The notes beneath the pieces were generated by a model. It saw only the letters and a program-made list of their open reading frames with translations. It made no database searches and had not been told where the DNA came from. Both the position numbers and the translations under genes were made by a program. Of a DNA stretch of 64,000 bases, positions 1 to 8,859 are shown one piece after another (position 1 is the stretch's first letter; each line of letters opens with the position of its first letter). The stretch is from Bacteroidota bacterium (GTDB taxonomy: Bacteria > Bacteroidota > Bacteroidia > Flavobacteriales > Flavobacteriaceae), in NCBI GenBank assembly GCA_023434025.1, contig JAEYTL010000026.1, forward strand, positions 76,518 to 140,517. The letters run 5' to 3'.

Positions 1-1283
1 GGACAATACTGGCATCCAAGATGGTTTTAAATTTGAATGAACCCTCTAAAATTGAAGATACTTCATGGATTAAGCCGATGAAATATGTGGGTATATGGTG
101 GGAGATGCATGTGGGAATTTCAACATGGGATTATGCCGGATCACAAAATGCGCAAATGGCACAGGATGCAGAACTAAAGCCTACCGGAAAGCACGGAGCC
201 ACGACCGAAAACACTAAAAAATATATTGACTTTGCAGCGAAGCATGGTTTTGACGGTGTTTTGGTGGAAGGCTGGAATGTGGGTTGGGAAGACTGGTTTG
301 GTAATTGGAAAGAAAATGTTTTTGATTTTGTAACGGCATATCCTGATTTTAATGTGGAAGAAGTACAAAAATATGCCGAATCCAAAGGAGTCAAAATGAT
401 TATGCACCATGAAACATCAGGTTCTGTAGCTAATTATGAAAGGCGTTTGGACAGGGCTTATTCTTTTATGAAGAAACATAATTATGATGCAGTTAAAAGC
501 GGATATGTCGGTAAGATTATTCCAAGAGGTGAATGGCACGACGGCCAAACCATGGTTAATCATTTTAATTATGCGGTTGAAAGAGCGGCTGAATACAAAA
601 TTATGGTGAATTCACATGAATCGTCCAGACCAACCGGTTACCACAGGACCTATCCGAATTATATTGCGGCAGAAGCGGCCAGGGGCAATGAGTTCAACGC
701 CTGGAGCATCGGCAATCCGCCGGCTCATGAAACCATTTTGCCTTTTACCCGTCTTCTGGGCGGCCCGATGGATTATACACCGGGTATTTTTGAAATTAAA
801 ATGAGTCACTATGATGCGGCTAAAAAAGAACAGGTACATACCACCTTGGCCAAGCAACTGGCTTTGTATATAACGATTTACAGTCCATTGCAAATGGCGG
901 CCGATTTACCGGAAAATTACGAACGTTACCCGGATGCTTTTCAGTTCATTAAAGAGGTGGAAGCAGATTGGGATAAAACAGAAATTATAGAAGCCGAGCC
1001 CGGAGATTTTGTCACGATAGCCCGTAAAACAAAAGGAAAGGAATCCTGGTTTTTAGGAGCAATTACGGATGAAAATCCGAGAAAAACAGAAATTTCACTA
1101 AGCTTTTTAACCCCGGGAAAAAAATATAAAGCGACTATTTATGAAGATGGAAAAAATGCTCATTGGGAAAAAAATCCTAAAGCTTATTCCGTCAAAACCA
1201 TCGAAGTAACTTCTAAATCTAACTTAAAATTGAATTTAGCGGCAGGTGGCGGAACAGCAGTTAGTTTTTTTCCGGTTCAATAA
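1..1283 (+). CDS. Glycoside hydrolase family 97 alpha-glucosidase, C-terminal part (partial at left edge)
   Basis: The open frame runs in from the left edge without a start, so the N-terminal beta-sandwich lies outside the window. What is seen is the (beta/alpha)8 barrel and the C-terminal beta domain of a GH97 enzyme, a SusB-like family acting on alpha-glucosides in the periplasm. Numbering from the first in-window Met (position 21), Glu131 (HHET), Glu200 (SHES) and Glu224 (GNEFNAW) are 69 and 24 residues apart. As I recall, that equals the spacing of the catalytic glutamates 439, 508 and 532 of Bacteroides SusB, so an inverting alpha-glucosidase is likely rather than the retaining, Asp-based alpha-galactosidase branch. 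It ends 75 bp before the cysteine desulfurase gene and is probably the tail of another sugar-utilisation locus. Confidence 0.92.
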   Translation, partial: TILASKMVLNLNEPSKIEDTSWIKPMKYVGIWWEMHVGISTWDYAGSQNAQMAQDAELKPTGKHGATTENTKKYIDFAAKHGFDGVLVEGWNVGWEDWFGNWKENVFDFVTAYPDFNVEEVQKYAESKGVKMIMHHETSGSVANYERRLDRAYSFMKKHNYDAVKSGYVGKIIPRGEWHDGQTMVNHFNYAVERAAEYKIMVNSHESSRPTGYHRTYPNYIAAEAARGNEFNAWSIGNPPAHETILPFTRLLGGPMDYTPGIFEIKMSHYDAAKKEQVHTTLAKQLALYITIYSPLQMAADLPENYERYPDAFQFIKEVEADWDKTEIIEAEPGDFVTIARKTKGKESWFLGAITDENPRKTEISLSFLTPGKKYKATIYEDGKNAHWEKNPKAYSVKTIEVTSKSNLKLNLAAGGGTAVSFFPVQ

Positions 1284-1358
1284 TGATAAAGGAAACAGCG
1301 TTGCTATTTAGGCCGGCACGCAGACTCTTTTTACAACGTTACAAAGAATTGTATTAAA

Positions 1359-2483
1359 ATGAATAAAATATACCTTGATAATGCTGCAACTACCTTTATA
1401 CGCCCTGAAGTGATTCAAGGAATGGCTGAGGTTATGCAGGCCGAATTCGGAAACCCTTCCTCTACGCACAGTTTTGGTCGCGGGGCAAAAGCGGTTTTGG
1501 AATCGGCCAGGAAAAGCATTGCCAAACAACTTAACTGTTCTGCTCAGGAAATTATCTTTACCTCCTCGGGAACCGAGGCTAACAACTGGATTTTGCGTAA
1601 TGCCATAACAAAAATGGGTATAAAACGGATTATTTCAACTAAAATTGAACACCATGCGGTTTTATATCCTATTCTGGAGTTGCAAAAGGAGTTTGGGATT
1701 GAAACGGAATTTTTAACCATTTTACCCAGTGGTCACATTGATTATCTGCAACTGGCGACTTTGCTGAAAGATACCAAACCAACGCTGGTTAGCTTAATGC
1801 ATGTGAATAACGAGACAGGTGTAGTGTTGGATCTGAACCGGGTAGGGGAATTGTGCAAACCGCAACATGTCTTTTTTCATTCGGATACGGTGCAATCTGT
1901 CGGTAAAACAGAAATTGACTTACAGGAAGTGGAGGTTGATTTTATAGTGGCAAGTGCCCACAAATTTCACGGGCCAAAAGGTGTTGGGTTTGCTTATGTA
2001 AAAAAGAATACTCCGGTTTCGGCCATGATTTTCGGAGGTGAACAGGAAAAAGGACTTCGGGCCGGAACGGAAGCAGTTCACCAGATAGCCGGAATGGCCA
2101 GAGCACTGGAACTTGCTTATTCAAATCTGGAAAGTGAAAGAAGTGCAATTTTTGAATTGAAAAAATATACTATTGAAAAATTGGCAGAACAATTTCCGTT
2201 GATAAAATTCAATGGCGGATTAGAAACATTTTATTCCATTTTAAATGTTCAGTTACCATTGGCGGATGAAAAGACAGCCATGATTTTGTTTGAACTGGAT
2301 ATAAAGGGAATAGCTGTTTCACGGGGAAGTGCCTGCCAGTCGGGTAGTGTCAAGCCGTCGCATGTGCTGGCCGAAATTTTACCGGTAGAAGAACTCAGAA
2401 AGCTGAGTCTCCGCATTTCGTTTAACCATGAGAATACCAAAGCTGAAATTGATTATTTTGTCTCGTGTTTGGCGATGATGTAA
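1359..2483 (+). CDS. Cysteine desulfurase family protein (class V aminotransferase)
   Basis: A PLP-dependent enzyme of 374 residues that removes sulfur from cysteine to give alanine and an enzyme persulfide, used for Fe-S clusters or thio-modified tRNA. The N-terminal YLDNAATT motif, the PLP lysine in SAHKFHGPKG (Lys202) and the active-site cysteine loop SRGSACQSG (Cys326) are all present. The length fits NifS/IscS proteins. No isc or suf scaffold genes are adjacent, so which sulfur pathway it feeds cannot be read from context. The next gene, pyrD, follows after a short gap in the same direction. Confidence 0.92.
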   Translation: MNKIYLDNAATTFIRPEVIQGMAEVMQAEFGNPSSTHSFGRGAKAVLESARKSIAKQLNCSAQEIIFTSSGTEANNWILRNAITKMGIKRIISTKIEHHAVLYPILELQKEFGIETEFLTILPSGHIDYLQLATLLKDTKPTLVSLMHVNNETGVVLDLNRVGELCKPQHVFFHSDTVQSVGKTEIDLQEVEVDFIVASAHKFHGPKGVGFAYVKKNTPVSAMIFGGEQEKGLRAGTEAVHQIAGMARALELAYSNLESERSAIFELKKYTIEKLAEQFPLIKFNGGLETFYSILNVQLPLADEKTAMILFELDIKGIAVSRGSACQSGSVKPSHVLAEILPVEELRKLSLRISFNHENTKAEIDYFVSCLAMM

Positions 2484-2520
2484 GGGAGAATGTTTATTTT
2501 TGCCGGACAACACAACCATC

Positions 2521-3540
2521 ATGTATAAATTGCTTATTCGACCAATCTTATTTTGTTTCGATCCGGAACAAGTGCACCATTTTACCTTTTCACTCATTCG
2601 TTTTTTGCATAAAATTCCGGGTTTCGGAAAATTAGTTCAATGGTTATATGACGTTAAAAATCCAAAACTGGAACGGGAAGTTTTTGGTTTACAATTTAAA
2701 AACCCGGTTGGGTTGGCTGCCGGTTTTGATAAAGATGCCAAACTGTATCAGGAGCTGTCCGGTTTTGGTTTCGGTTTTATTGAGATTGGTACTTTAACAC
2801 CAAAGCCACAGGAAGGAAACCCTAAAAAGCGATTGTTCCGTTTAAAAGAAGATACGGCTATCATTAACCGGATGGGGTTCAATAACGGCGGGGTGCAGGA
2901 AGCTGTAGAACGCCTGAAAAAAAATAATAATGTTTTAATTGGCGGAAACATCGGCAAAAATAAAAATACGCCCAACGAAGAGGCTGTTTCGGATTACGAG
3001 ATCTGTTTTGAAGCTTTGTTTCCGTATGTGGATTATTTTGTGGTCAATGTAAGTTCGCCCAATACACCAAACCTAAGGGCTTTGCAGGATAAAGAGCCAT
3101 TGACACAATTGTTGCAGGCTCTTCAGGATCTGAATGTGCAAAATCCAAAACCAAAACCAATTTTACTTAAAATAGCACCGGATTTAACCAATGAGCAACT
3201 GCTGGATATTATTCAGATTGTCAATGAAACTAAAATAGCCGGCGTAATTGCAACCAATACAACCCTTTCCAGAGAAGGTTTGCAATCAGTAAACAAGGCA
3301 GAAACGGGAGGACTTAGCGGTAAGCCGTTAACAAACCGTTCTACCGAAGTTATTCGTTTTTTGAGCGAAAAGAGCAACAAATCTTTTCCGATAATCGGAG
3401 TTGGCGGTATTCATTCGGCAGATGATGCAATAGAAAAATTAAAGGCAGGAGCAAGTTTAGTACAGCTTTACACGGGGTTTATTTATGAAGGGCCTGCATT
3501 GATAAAGGAAATAAATAAACGGATTTTGAAAGGGAGTTAA
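2521..3540 (+). CDS. pyrD: Dihydroorotate dehydrogenase (quinone), class 2
   Basis: Oxidises dihydroorotate to orotate in pyrimidine synthesis and passes electrons to membrane quinone through FMN. The class 2 signature NVSSPNTPNLR, with the catalytic serine, is present, as are the N-terminal helical membrane-binding segment (PILFCFDPEQVHHF) and the late FMN-phosphate loops GVGGI and GASLVQLYTGF. I start at the ATG at 2521: the open frame extends to 2500 only through a TTG, and family members begin with MYKLLIRP-type sequence. Length is 339 residues, normal for class 2. Confidence 0.95.
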   Translation: MYKLLIRPILFCFDPEQVHHFTFSLIRFLHKIPGFGKLVQWLYDVKNPKLEREVFGLQFKNPVGLAAGFDKDAKLYQELSGFGFGFIEIGTLTPKPQEGNPKKRLFRLKEDTAIINRMGFNNGGVQEAVERLKKNNNVLIGGNIGKNKNTPNEEAVSDYEICFEALFPYVDYFVVNVSSPNTPNLRALQDKEPLTQLLQALQDLNVQNPKPKPILLKIAPDLTNEQLLDIIQIVNETKIAGVIATNTTLSREGLQSVNKAETGGLSGKPLTNRSTEVIRFLSEKSNKSFPIIGVGGIHSADDAIEKLKAGASLVQLYTGFIYEGPALIKEINKRILKGS

Positions 3541-3641
3541 CGGCAACGTTCGAAATCTGCAGAGAGGCACAAGGAACAGAAGCTTACATTGCTGATAACT
3601 GAAAAACAGACAACGGAAAACCGACAACCAAAAAACAGAAA

Positions 3642-4244
3642 ATGCTCTCATTCCTCCTTGCCTCCATTGCTTTAACACTTTCTCCCGGACCGGATATTTT
3701 GTATGTCCTGACCCAAAGTATTTCTAACGGAAAAAAGTCAGGAATTGCCACAGCAGCGGGTTTAGTTACCGGTATCTTGGTTCATACCACATTAATTGCT
3801 TTAGGCATTTCAGCCATGATTAAACAGTCTGAACTGATTTTTACGCTCATTAAAATTACAGGATCCTGTTATTTACTATGGATAGCCTTTCAGGTTTACA
3901 GAGCTCCGGCTTCTGTTAATTTGAAAACCCATAATGGTCGAAAGAAGCCTCTGTTTTCATTATTTAAACAAGGTTTTCTGATGAATGTGCTCAACCCGAA
4001 AGTAACCTTGTTTTTCTTAGCTTTTTTCCCCGGTTTTATTGACGGAACATCAGGCAATGTAACACAGCAAATTTATTTATTGGGCTTTTTATTTATGCTT
4101 CAGGCATTTGTAATTTTTTCTTTGGTAAGCATTTTGGCGGATAAGTTCACCGTTTTTATCCGTAATAATAACCAATTTATTTTGTTTTTAAAATGGTTTC
4201 AAATTTTGGTTTTTACAGTCATTGCGTTGTTGATTCTGCTTTAA
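3642..4244 (+). CDS. LysE/RhtB-family amino-acid exporter
   Basis: A membrane protein of 200 residues with about six hydrophobic helices. The N-terminal LSPGPDILYVLTQS segment and the later GFLMNVLNPKVTLFFLAFFPGF motif are hallmarks of the LysE/RhtB superfamily, which exports amino acids such as homoserine, threonine or lysine. The substrate cannot be told from sequence. It lies 101 bp after pyrD and converges with the small membrane protein gene on the other strand. Confidence 0.88.
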   Translation: MLSFLLASIALTLSPGPDILYVLTQSISNGKKSGIATAAGLVTGILVHTTLIALGISAMIKQSELIFTLIKITGSCYLLWIAFQVYRAPASVNLKTHNGRKKPLFSLFKQGFLMNVLNPKVTLFFLAFFPGFIDGTSGNVTQQIYLLGFLFMLQAFVIFSLVSILADKFTVFIRNNNQFILFLKWFQILVFTVIALLILL

Positions 4245-4303
4245 AAAAATCCTCTTCCGAAATGAATCAGAAAAGGAAATTTCACAAACAAATAAGACTA
4301 TTA

Positions 4304-4789
4304 TTAAATCGATTTTTTGATTACATCAAACCATTTTTCAGCCAATTGATTATCTCGGTAGTGGGTTATCTGAATTGGTTTCTCGTATTCAAAATCATAA
4401 AACTTAAAGGGAATTTTGGTTTTGTCAGACTTTTTCTCCAATATCACCTCTACTTTTGTAACCAACTCTTTTTTGTTTGATGCCTGCGACTGTTCTACTT
4501 TGCGTTGCATTTCACAATGACCTATTTCTTTTAAATCAGCATAAGTCACTACTTCAGGTTTGGCGTTCAGATCAATTAGAACCAGCTTTTTGTTTTGCTC
4601 GTCAAAAGCAACAATTTTATTGTTAATGCTTTCCCGAATATTGAATGCTTTTGCATTTCCCTGGTTATATTGTTTTAGAATGTTTTCAATTTTTGATTTG
4701 TTGATTTGCTGATTTCTCAACAGTAAAACGATTGGTAAAATAGTGATTAGTACTAACCCTAATCCGATTAACGTGGTGGATGTTTCCAT
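4304..4789 (-). CDS. Hypothetical single-pass membrane protein
   Basis: A protein of 161 residues with one N-terminal transmembrane helix (about residues 7-25), then a cytoplasmic tail rich in Lys, Glu and Asn. I do not recognise a family. The tail ends in an aromatic segment (PFKFYDFEYEKPIQITHYRDN) that looks like a folded beta domain. It converges with the LysE-type gene. A plus-strand open frame lies across the same DNA, but it has no family signal and low-complexity hydrophobic content, so the minus strand is preferred. Confidence 0.7.
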   Translation of the reverse strand: METSTTLIGLGLVLITILPIVLLLRNQQINKSKIENILKQYNQGNAKAFNIRESINNKIVAFDEQNKKLVLIDLNAKPEVVTYADLKEIGHCEMQRKVEQSQASNKKELVTKVEVILEKKSDKTKIPFKFYDFEYEKPIQITHYRDNQLAEKWFDVIKKSI

Positions 4790-4870
4790 TTTTTTTGATT
4801 TTTAATGTATATAAAAAACGTGCTGTAAAGGATTTACAGCCAAAAGATTAAACCGAAAGAATTGATTTAA

Positions 4871-5215
4871 TCACCAAAAAAAATGATAGGGAAATAAGAG
4901 CTTTGAAACCTTTTCGCATCGATTGTGGTCTTGTCTCGATAAAAAAGCTGTAAATTTTTTTGTAAGAAATAATTTAAATTCCTCAGGATAAAAAGGAAGA
5001 AAAGTAAATAAAAGACGGGCATTTTCCTTAACGAAGTTTTGAAACTGATGTTCGGCAATCGTTTGTTTAGTGCCAACTACTTTAACGGTTTCAACAGAAC
5101 GAACTGTCTGTAACGGCGTGCTGAAGTCTTCAGAAAACACCGAACTGTCTTTAGTACTCCAGGCAAAGAGCATCAAAAGACCGGCTAATGCAATACTGTT
5201 TTTAAACCATTTCAC
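4871..5215 (-). CDS. Hypothetical exported protein, 114 aa
   Basis: A short protein with an N-terminal signal-anchor-like segment (MKWFKNSIALAGLLMLFAW) followed by a polar region. The C-terminal 40 residues are aromatic and basic (LLFTFLPFYPEEFKLF). No family recognised. It stands alone between the 161-residue membrane protein and the DUF349 gene, reads in the same direction as both, and has no visible ribosome site. A real gene is likely but not certain. Confidence 0.5.
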   Translation of the reverse strand: MKWFKNSIALAGLLMLFAWSTKDSSVFSEDFSTPLQTVRSVETVKVVGTKQTIAEHQFQNFVKENARLLFTFLPFYPEEFKLFLTKKFTAFLSRQDHNRCEKVSKLLFPYHFFW

Positions 5216-5309
5216 AGTGCAAATGTATTGTTTTGTTTGTTGTTATGCGTTATTTTTTTCATAAAAAACCATCTTGGTTTTCAAGATAGTTTTGTGAAAT
5301 TTGTCTTTT

Positions 5310-7310
5310 TTACTCTTGCGATAAATTACGCAATTGTTTCAGTTTATCTTTCCAGGTTTCTAATTCACCTTTGTGCTTTTCAATATTTTTAAGCACCTCT
5401 TTTACCAGGGGATTATCTTTTTTGGCATTTGTAAAAAACTGAATGTTGTTTTCCAGCTGAAAAATTTCAGACTGAATTTCGTCAATTTTACGGATAATGA
5501 AAATTTTCTCACTTTCCAGTTTTCTGCTGTCATCTGAACCGGCTAATTGTTCTAGTTTGTTGGAAAAACGCATCATATCGCCTTCTTTTTTGCTCAGGCT
5601 TAATTTTTCAAACAGGGCATCCAGTATTTTGTTGAACTTCCCTTCGATATGACGACGTGAAAAAGGTACTTTTCCAAATGATTTCCATTGTTCAATATGG
5701 GCTTTGATGGCGTCTAAATCGGTTTTGTGATCGCCAACCAATTCAAAGTCCTTCAAGGTGTCTAAATATGCTTTTTTCTTATCGAAAGCTTCTATTTCTT
5801 CTGAATTTGCTTCGTTTCGGGTCGCTTTCATCCGGTCAAAATACTGGTTACAGGCATCTTTGAACTCTTTCCATACTTTGTCGGAATATTTTCTCGGCAC
5901 ATGACCAATCTGTTTCCAGTCTTCCTGAATTTGTTTCATCAACGGTGTGGTCTCGGCAAAATCATCGCTTGTACTCATCGCTTTTGCTTTTTCAACCAAC
6001 GCCAGTTTTTTATTCAGGTTATCGTTCTGCTCTTTTTTAATTTCTTTATAAAATGCATTTTTATGCGAATTAAAGTTGCGGACAGCTGTTTTGAACTCAG
6101 CCCAAGTATCTTCATTCACTTCGCTCGGAACTTTTCCGGCAGCAAAGAAAGAGTTGCGTAAGGCTTCTACTTTTTCAATATAAGCCTGCCATTGCGAATG
6201 AGCGGTAACTTCTACGTTTGCTAATGTTTCGATTTCGGCAATGATTGCTTTTTTCTTCTCTAAATTCGCATTTTCTTTTTCGCGTTGACCGGCAAATAAA
6301 CTTTCCCGTTTGTCGTGCATTTGTTTGGTCAGGGCACTGAACTGATTCCATATTTCCTCCCGATGCTCCCTGTCAACAGGGCCAATCTCTTCTTTCCATA
6401 AGCGATGTAAATCCTGTAATTCACGGAAAGCTTTTGTAACATCTTCTTCGTTAACCAATTCTTCTACCCGGGCAATAATTTTTTGCTTTTGCTCCAGATT
6501 GTGTTTAAAATCCAAATCCCTGGCTTCGCGGTCCAGATGCAGGTAATCATAAAAATTTTCTACGTGAAAATGATAGTTGTTCCACACATGGTTGTATTTG
6601 TCTCTTGGAATGGAGCCAATCGCCCTCCATTCTTCCCGCAATTCATTAAAGTGCTTTAGTGTATCTTTAATGTTTTCCTGCGGATTAATCAGGTTTTTAA
6701 TTTCTTCTACAATGGCTAATCTTCGGTTTAAATTGGCCTGTAAGTTGTTCTGCAAACTTTTAAAATGGGCATTCTGCTTGCCTTTAATCAGTTTATATAA
6801 CGAATCAAATTTTGATTTTAAGGGCAGATGATATTCAAATTCTTCAGTAGTATCCGGATTTTCCGCTAAAAATTCATCCCTTTTCTCATCAATAAAATGA
6901 TTGTATTTTGCTAAAAACTCTTTTTTTATTTCTTCTACATGTTCCTTAACCGACATGACTTTCTCTACCGCTGCAAGTTTTTCCAATTCATCTGTCAGAG
7001 CTTCCATAGACATGGTATCATAATCCAGCATCGGAATGGCATGCCGCTCTTTCAGGGTTTCATCTTCACTCTCTTCCGCATTGGATTCATCAATAGCATT
7101 CAATGCTTTTTGATGTTCGCTTTCGGTAACCGGATTGATATCAGCCAATTCTTCGGCAGAAATTTCCAAAACTGTTTCTTCACCGGCTGTTTCAACTGCT
7201 TCCGAAACGGTATCAGCCGTTTCTTCGGTTTCGTTATTTAAAACGCTTTCCTGGTTTCCATCTGTCTCATTTTCAATTGGCGACAGGTTATCATTCTTTT
7301 CTTCTAACAT
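5310..7310 (-). CDS. DUF349-domain protein, 666 aa
   Basis: An acidic low-complexity N-terminus (about 90 residues, rich in Glu and Asn) is followed by at least five tandem helical DUF349 repeats of about 75 residues. Each holds a motif like W..IG.VPR....W..F (for example WRAIGSIPRDKYNHVWNNY and WKQIGHVPRKYSDKVW). The C-terminus is a coiled coil (FIIRKIDEIQSEIFQLENN). The family is widespread in Bacteroidota; its biochemical role is not established as far as I know. It is the last gene of a minus-strand series starting with the TPR gene, 129 bp after aroE. Confidence 0.9.
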   Translation of the reverse strand: MLEEKNDNLSPIENETDGNQESVLNNETEETADTVSEAVETAGEETVLEISAEELADINPVTESEHQKALNAIDESNAEESEDETLKERHAIPMLDYDTMSMEALTDELEKLAAVEKVMSVKEHVEEIKKEFLAKYNHFIDEKRDEFLAENPDTTEEFEYHLPLKSKFDSLYKLIKGKQNAHFKSLQNNLQANLNRRLAIVEEIKNLINPQENIKDTLKHFNELREEWRAIGSIPRDKYNHVWNNYHFHVENFYDYLHLDREARDLDFKHNLEQKQKIIARVEELVNEEDVTKAFRELQDLHRLWKEEIGPVDREHREEIWNQFSALTKQMHDKRESLFAGQREKENANLEKKKAIIAEIETLANVEVTAHSQWQAYIEKVEALRNSFFAAGKVPSEVNEDTWAEFKTAVRNFNSHKNAFYKEIKKEQNDNLNKKLALVEKAKAMSTSDDFAETTPLMKQIQEDWKQIGHVPRKYSDKVWKEFKDACNQYFDRMKATRNEANSEEIEAFDKKKAYLDTLKDFELVGDHKTDLDAIKAHIEQWKSFGKVPFSRRHIEGKFNKILDALFEKLSLSKKEGDMMRFSNKLEQLAGSDDSRKLESEKIFIIRKIDEIQSEIFQLENNIQFFTNAKKDNPLVKEVLKNIEKHKGELETWKDKLKQLRNLSQE

Positions 7311-7439
7311 CGAAATAATGTTTAAGGTTCATATAATAAAGGCGAAAGATAATAAAGTGTTCGCAAAATTCAAAGGAAACACCTTATTTAAAACACTTTT
7401 ACTTTTTGGAGCCTGCCCGACAACTGAGACTGACAGTGT

Positions 7440-8183
7440 TTAATCTTCCTTATTCCAGATCTTCCATCCTTTTTCGGCCTGCAAAACCAGCATTTCATAA
7501 CCGTTTTTAACAATTGCGTTTCCGGCTTTGGCACGTTTCAGGAATTCTGTCTGTTCCGGATTGTAAATCAGGTCAAAAGCAATGTGTTCTTCCGTAAAAA
7601 AGTTATACGGAATCGGAGGACATTCTTCTATGCCGGGATAGGTTCCCAGCGGGGTACAGTTAATAATAATCTGATAATTGTCAAATGTTGTGGCATTGAC
7701 GTACTTATAATCTAAAGCATTCTCCTTTTTGCTTCGGGAGACAAAGGTGTATAGAATTCCCAGTTCTTCCAGAGCAAAGGCTACAGCTTTGGAGGCTCCT
7801 CCCGTACCCAAAATCAATGCTTTTTGATGATGCGGTTGTAATAAGGGTTCCAACGATTTTTTAAAACCGAAGTAATCGGTATTGTAGCCTTTTAATTTGC
7901 CTTTTCGGGTGACTTTTATGCAATTAACGGCTCCGATTTTGGCCGCTTTTTTGGTTAATGTATCCAACAGAGGGATGATTTTCTCTTTGTATGGAATGGT
8001 CACGTTTAAACCGGTTAAATCTGGATTTTCCCTGATGATTTTCGGAAACTGGGCAATAGTCTGCAGGTCAAAATTTTCATATAGACAATCAGGAATCTCT
8101 TCTTTTTCAAATTTATTCGTAAAATATTTTTTTGAAAAGGAATAGCTGATGTTTTTTCCGACAAGACCGAAATGTTTACTCAT
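7440..8183 (-). CDS. aroE: Shikimate dehydrogenase
   Basis: Reduces 3-dehydroshikimate to shikimate with NADPH in aromatic amino-acid synthesis. Visible are the shikimate-binding SYSFS segment near residue 14, the catalytic lysine in LNVTIPYKE, the NTDYFGF aspartate, and the dinucleotide loop GTGGASKA. The C-terminus NGYEMLVLQAE with its conserved glutamine is also typical. Length 247 residues is slightly short for AroE but usual in Flavobacteriaceae. The start overlaps the end of the DedA gene by 8 bp, so translation is probably coupled. Confidence 0.95.
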   Translation of the reverse strand: MSKHFGLVGKNISYSFSKKYFTNKFEKEEIPDCLYENFDLQTIAQFPKIIRENPDLTGLNVTIPYKEKIIPLLDTLTKKAAKIGAVNCIKVTRKGKLKGYNTDYFGFKKSLEPLLQPHHQKALILGTGGASKAVAFALEELGILYTFVSRSKKENALDYKYVNATTFDNYQIIINCTPLGTYPGIEECPPIPYNFFTEEHIAFDLIYNPEQTEFLKRAKAGNAIVKNGYEMLVLQAEKGWKIWNKED

Positions 8184-8835
8184 TTTTTTTCTTTTTTCTA
8201 AAGAAAATTTGCTTCAAAAGCGGGATGTTGGCCAAAATGATAATCAGCACAATGAATTTTTCAAGGTGCTCTTTCACAAACTCAATCTGACCTAAAAAAT
8301 AACCCAATAAGCTGATTAAAGCGACCCAAAGAATGGCTCCGATAAAACTGAATTTTAAAAACGTTTGATACGGAACTTTGGTGGCTCCGCTCAAAAACGG
8401 AACAATAGTGCGTACTACCGGAATAAACCGGGCAATGATGATGGAATTCTTTCCGTTTTTGTCAAAAAACTCCTGAGCTCTAAGGATGTGGCTTTTTTGT
8501 ATTAAAAAAGTCTTTTCGCTGGTTAAGATGTAGTTTCCGAATTTTTTGCCGACATAATAATTGACGTTGTCACCCAGCAGTGCCGCAAAAATTAACAACG
8601 GTATAATAATAACAATGTTGAGTTCGCCGCGTGCTGCAATCATACCTATGGCAAAAATCAAGGCATCACCCGGTAAAAAAGGCATGATAAAAGACATAAC
8701 GATTAAGCCGGTTTCCGCAAATACAAGGCAAAACAAAATGGCATATATCCAATTGTCATACCGTTCAATCAGTTTTGAGAGAATTTGATCCGGTTGAGAT
8801 AAGAATCTTATCACTAAATCAATTAAGTCTGTCAT
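8176..8835 (-). CDS. DedA-family membrane protein (SNARE-associated/VTT domain)
   Basis: An inner-membrane protein of 219 residues with the DedA core: FAETGLIVMSFIMPFLPGDALIF near the N-terminus and the arginine signature ARFIPVVRTIVPFLSG in the middle, followed by two C-terminal helices and a lysine-rich tail. DedA proteins (YqjA/YghB, and UptA of Gram-positives) are implicated in recycling undecaprenyl phosphate across the membrane. It lies 24 bp after the DUF368 gene, another family given the same role, and overlaps aroE. Confidence 0.92.
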   Translation of the reverse strand: MTDLIDLVIRFLSQPDQILSKLIERYDNWIYAILFCLVFAETGLIVMSFIMPFLPGDALIFAIGMIAARGELNIVIIIPLLIFAALLGDNVNYYVGKKFGNYILTSEKTFLIQKSHILRAQEFFDKNGKNSIIIARFIPVVRTIVPFLSGATKVPYQTFLKFSFIGAILWVALISLLGYFLGQIEFVKEHLEKFIVLIIILANIPLLKQIFFRKKKKNE

Positions 8836-8859
8836 GTTTTTTAATCCTTTTTTGTGGGC

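Noticed and set aside
2500..2520. N-terminal extension of PyrD
   Set aside because: Starts at TTG; family members start at MYKLLIRP.
4193..4480. Plus-strand open frame after the LysE-type gene
   Set aside because: It overlaps both the end of that gene and the better-supported minus-strand membrane protein, and has no family features.
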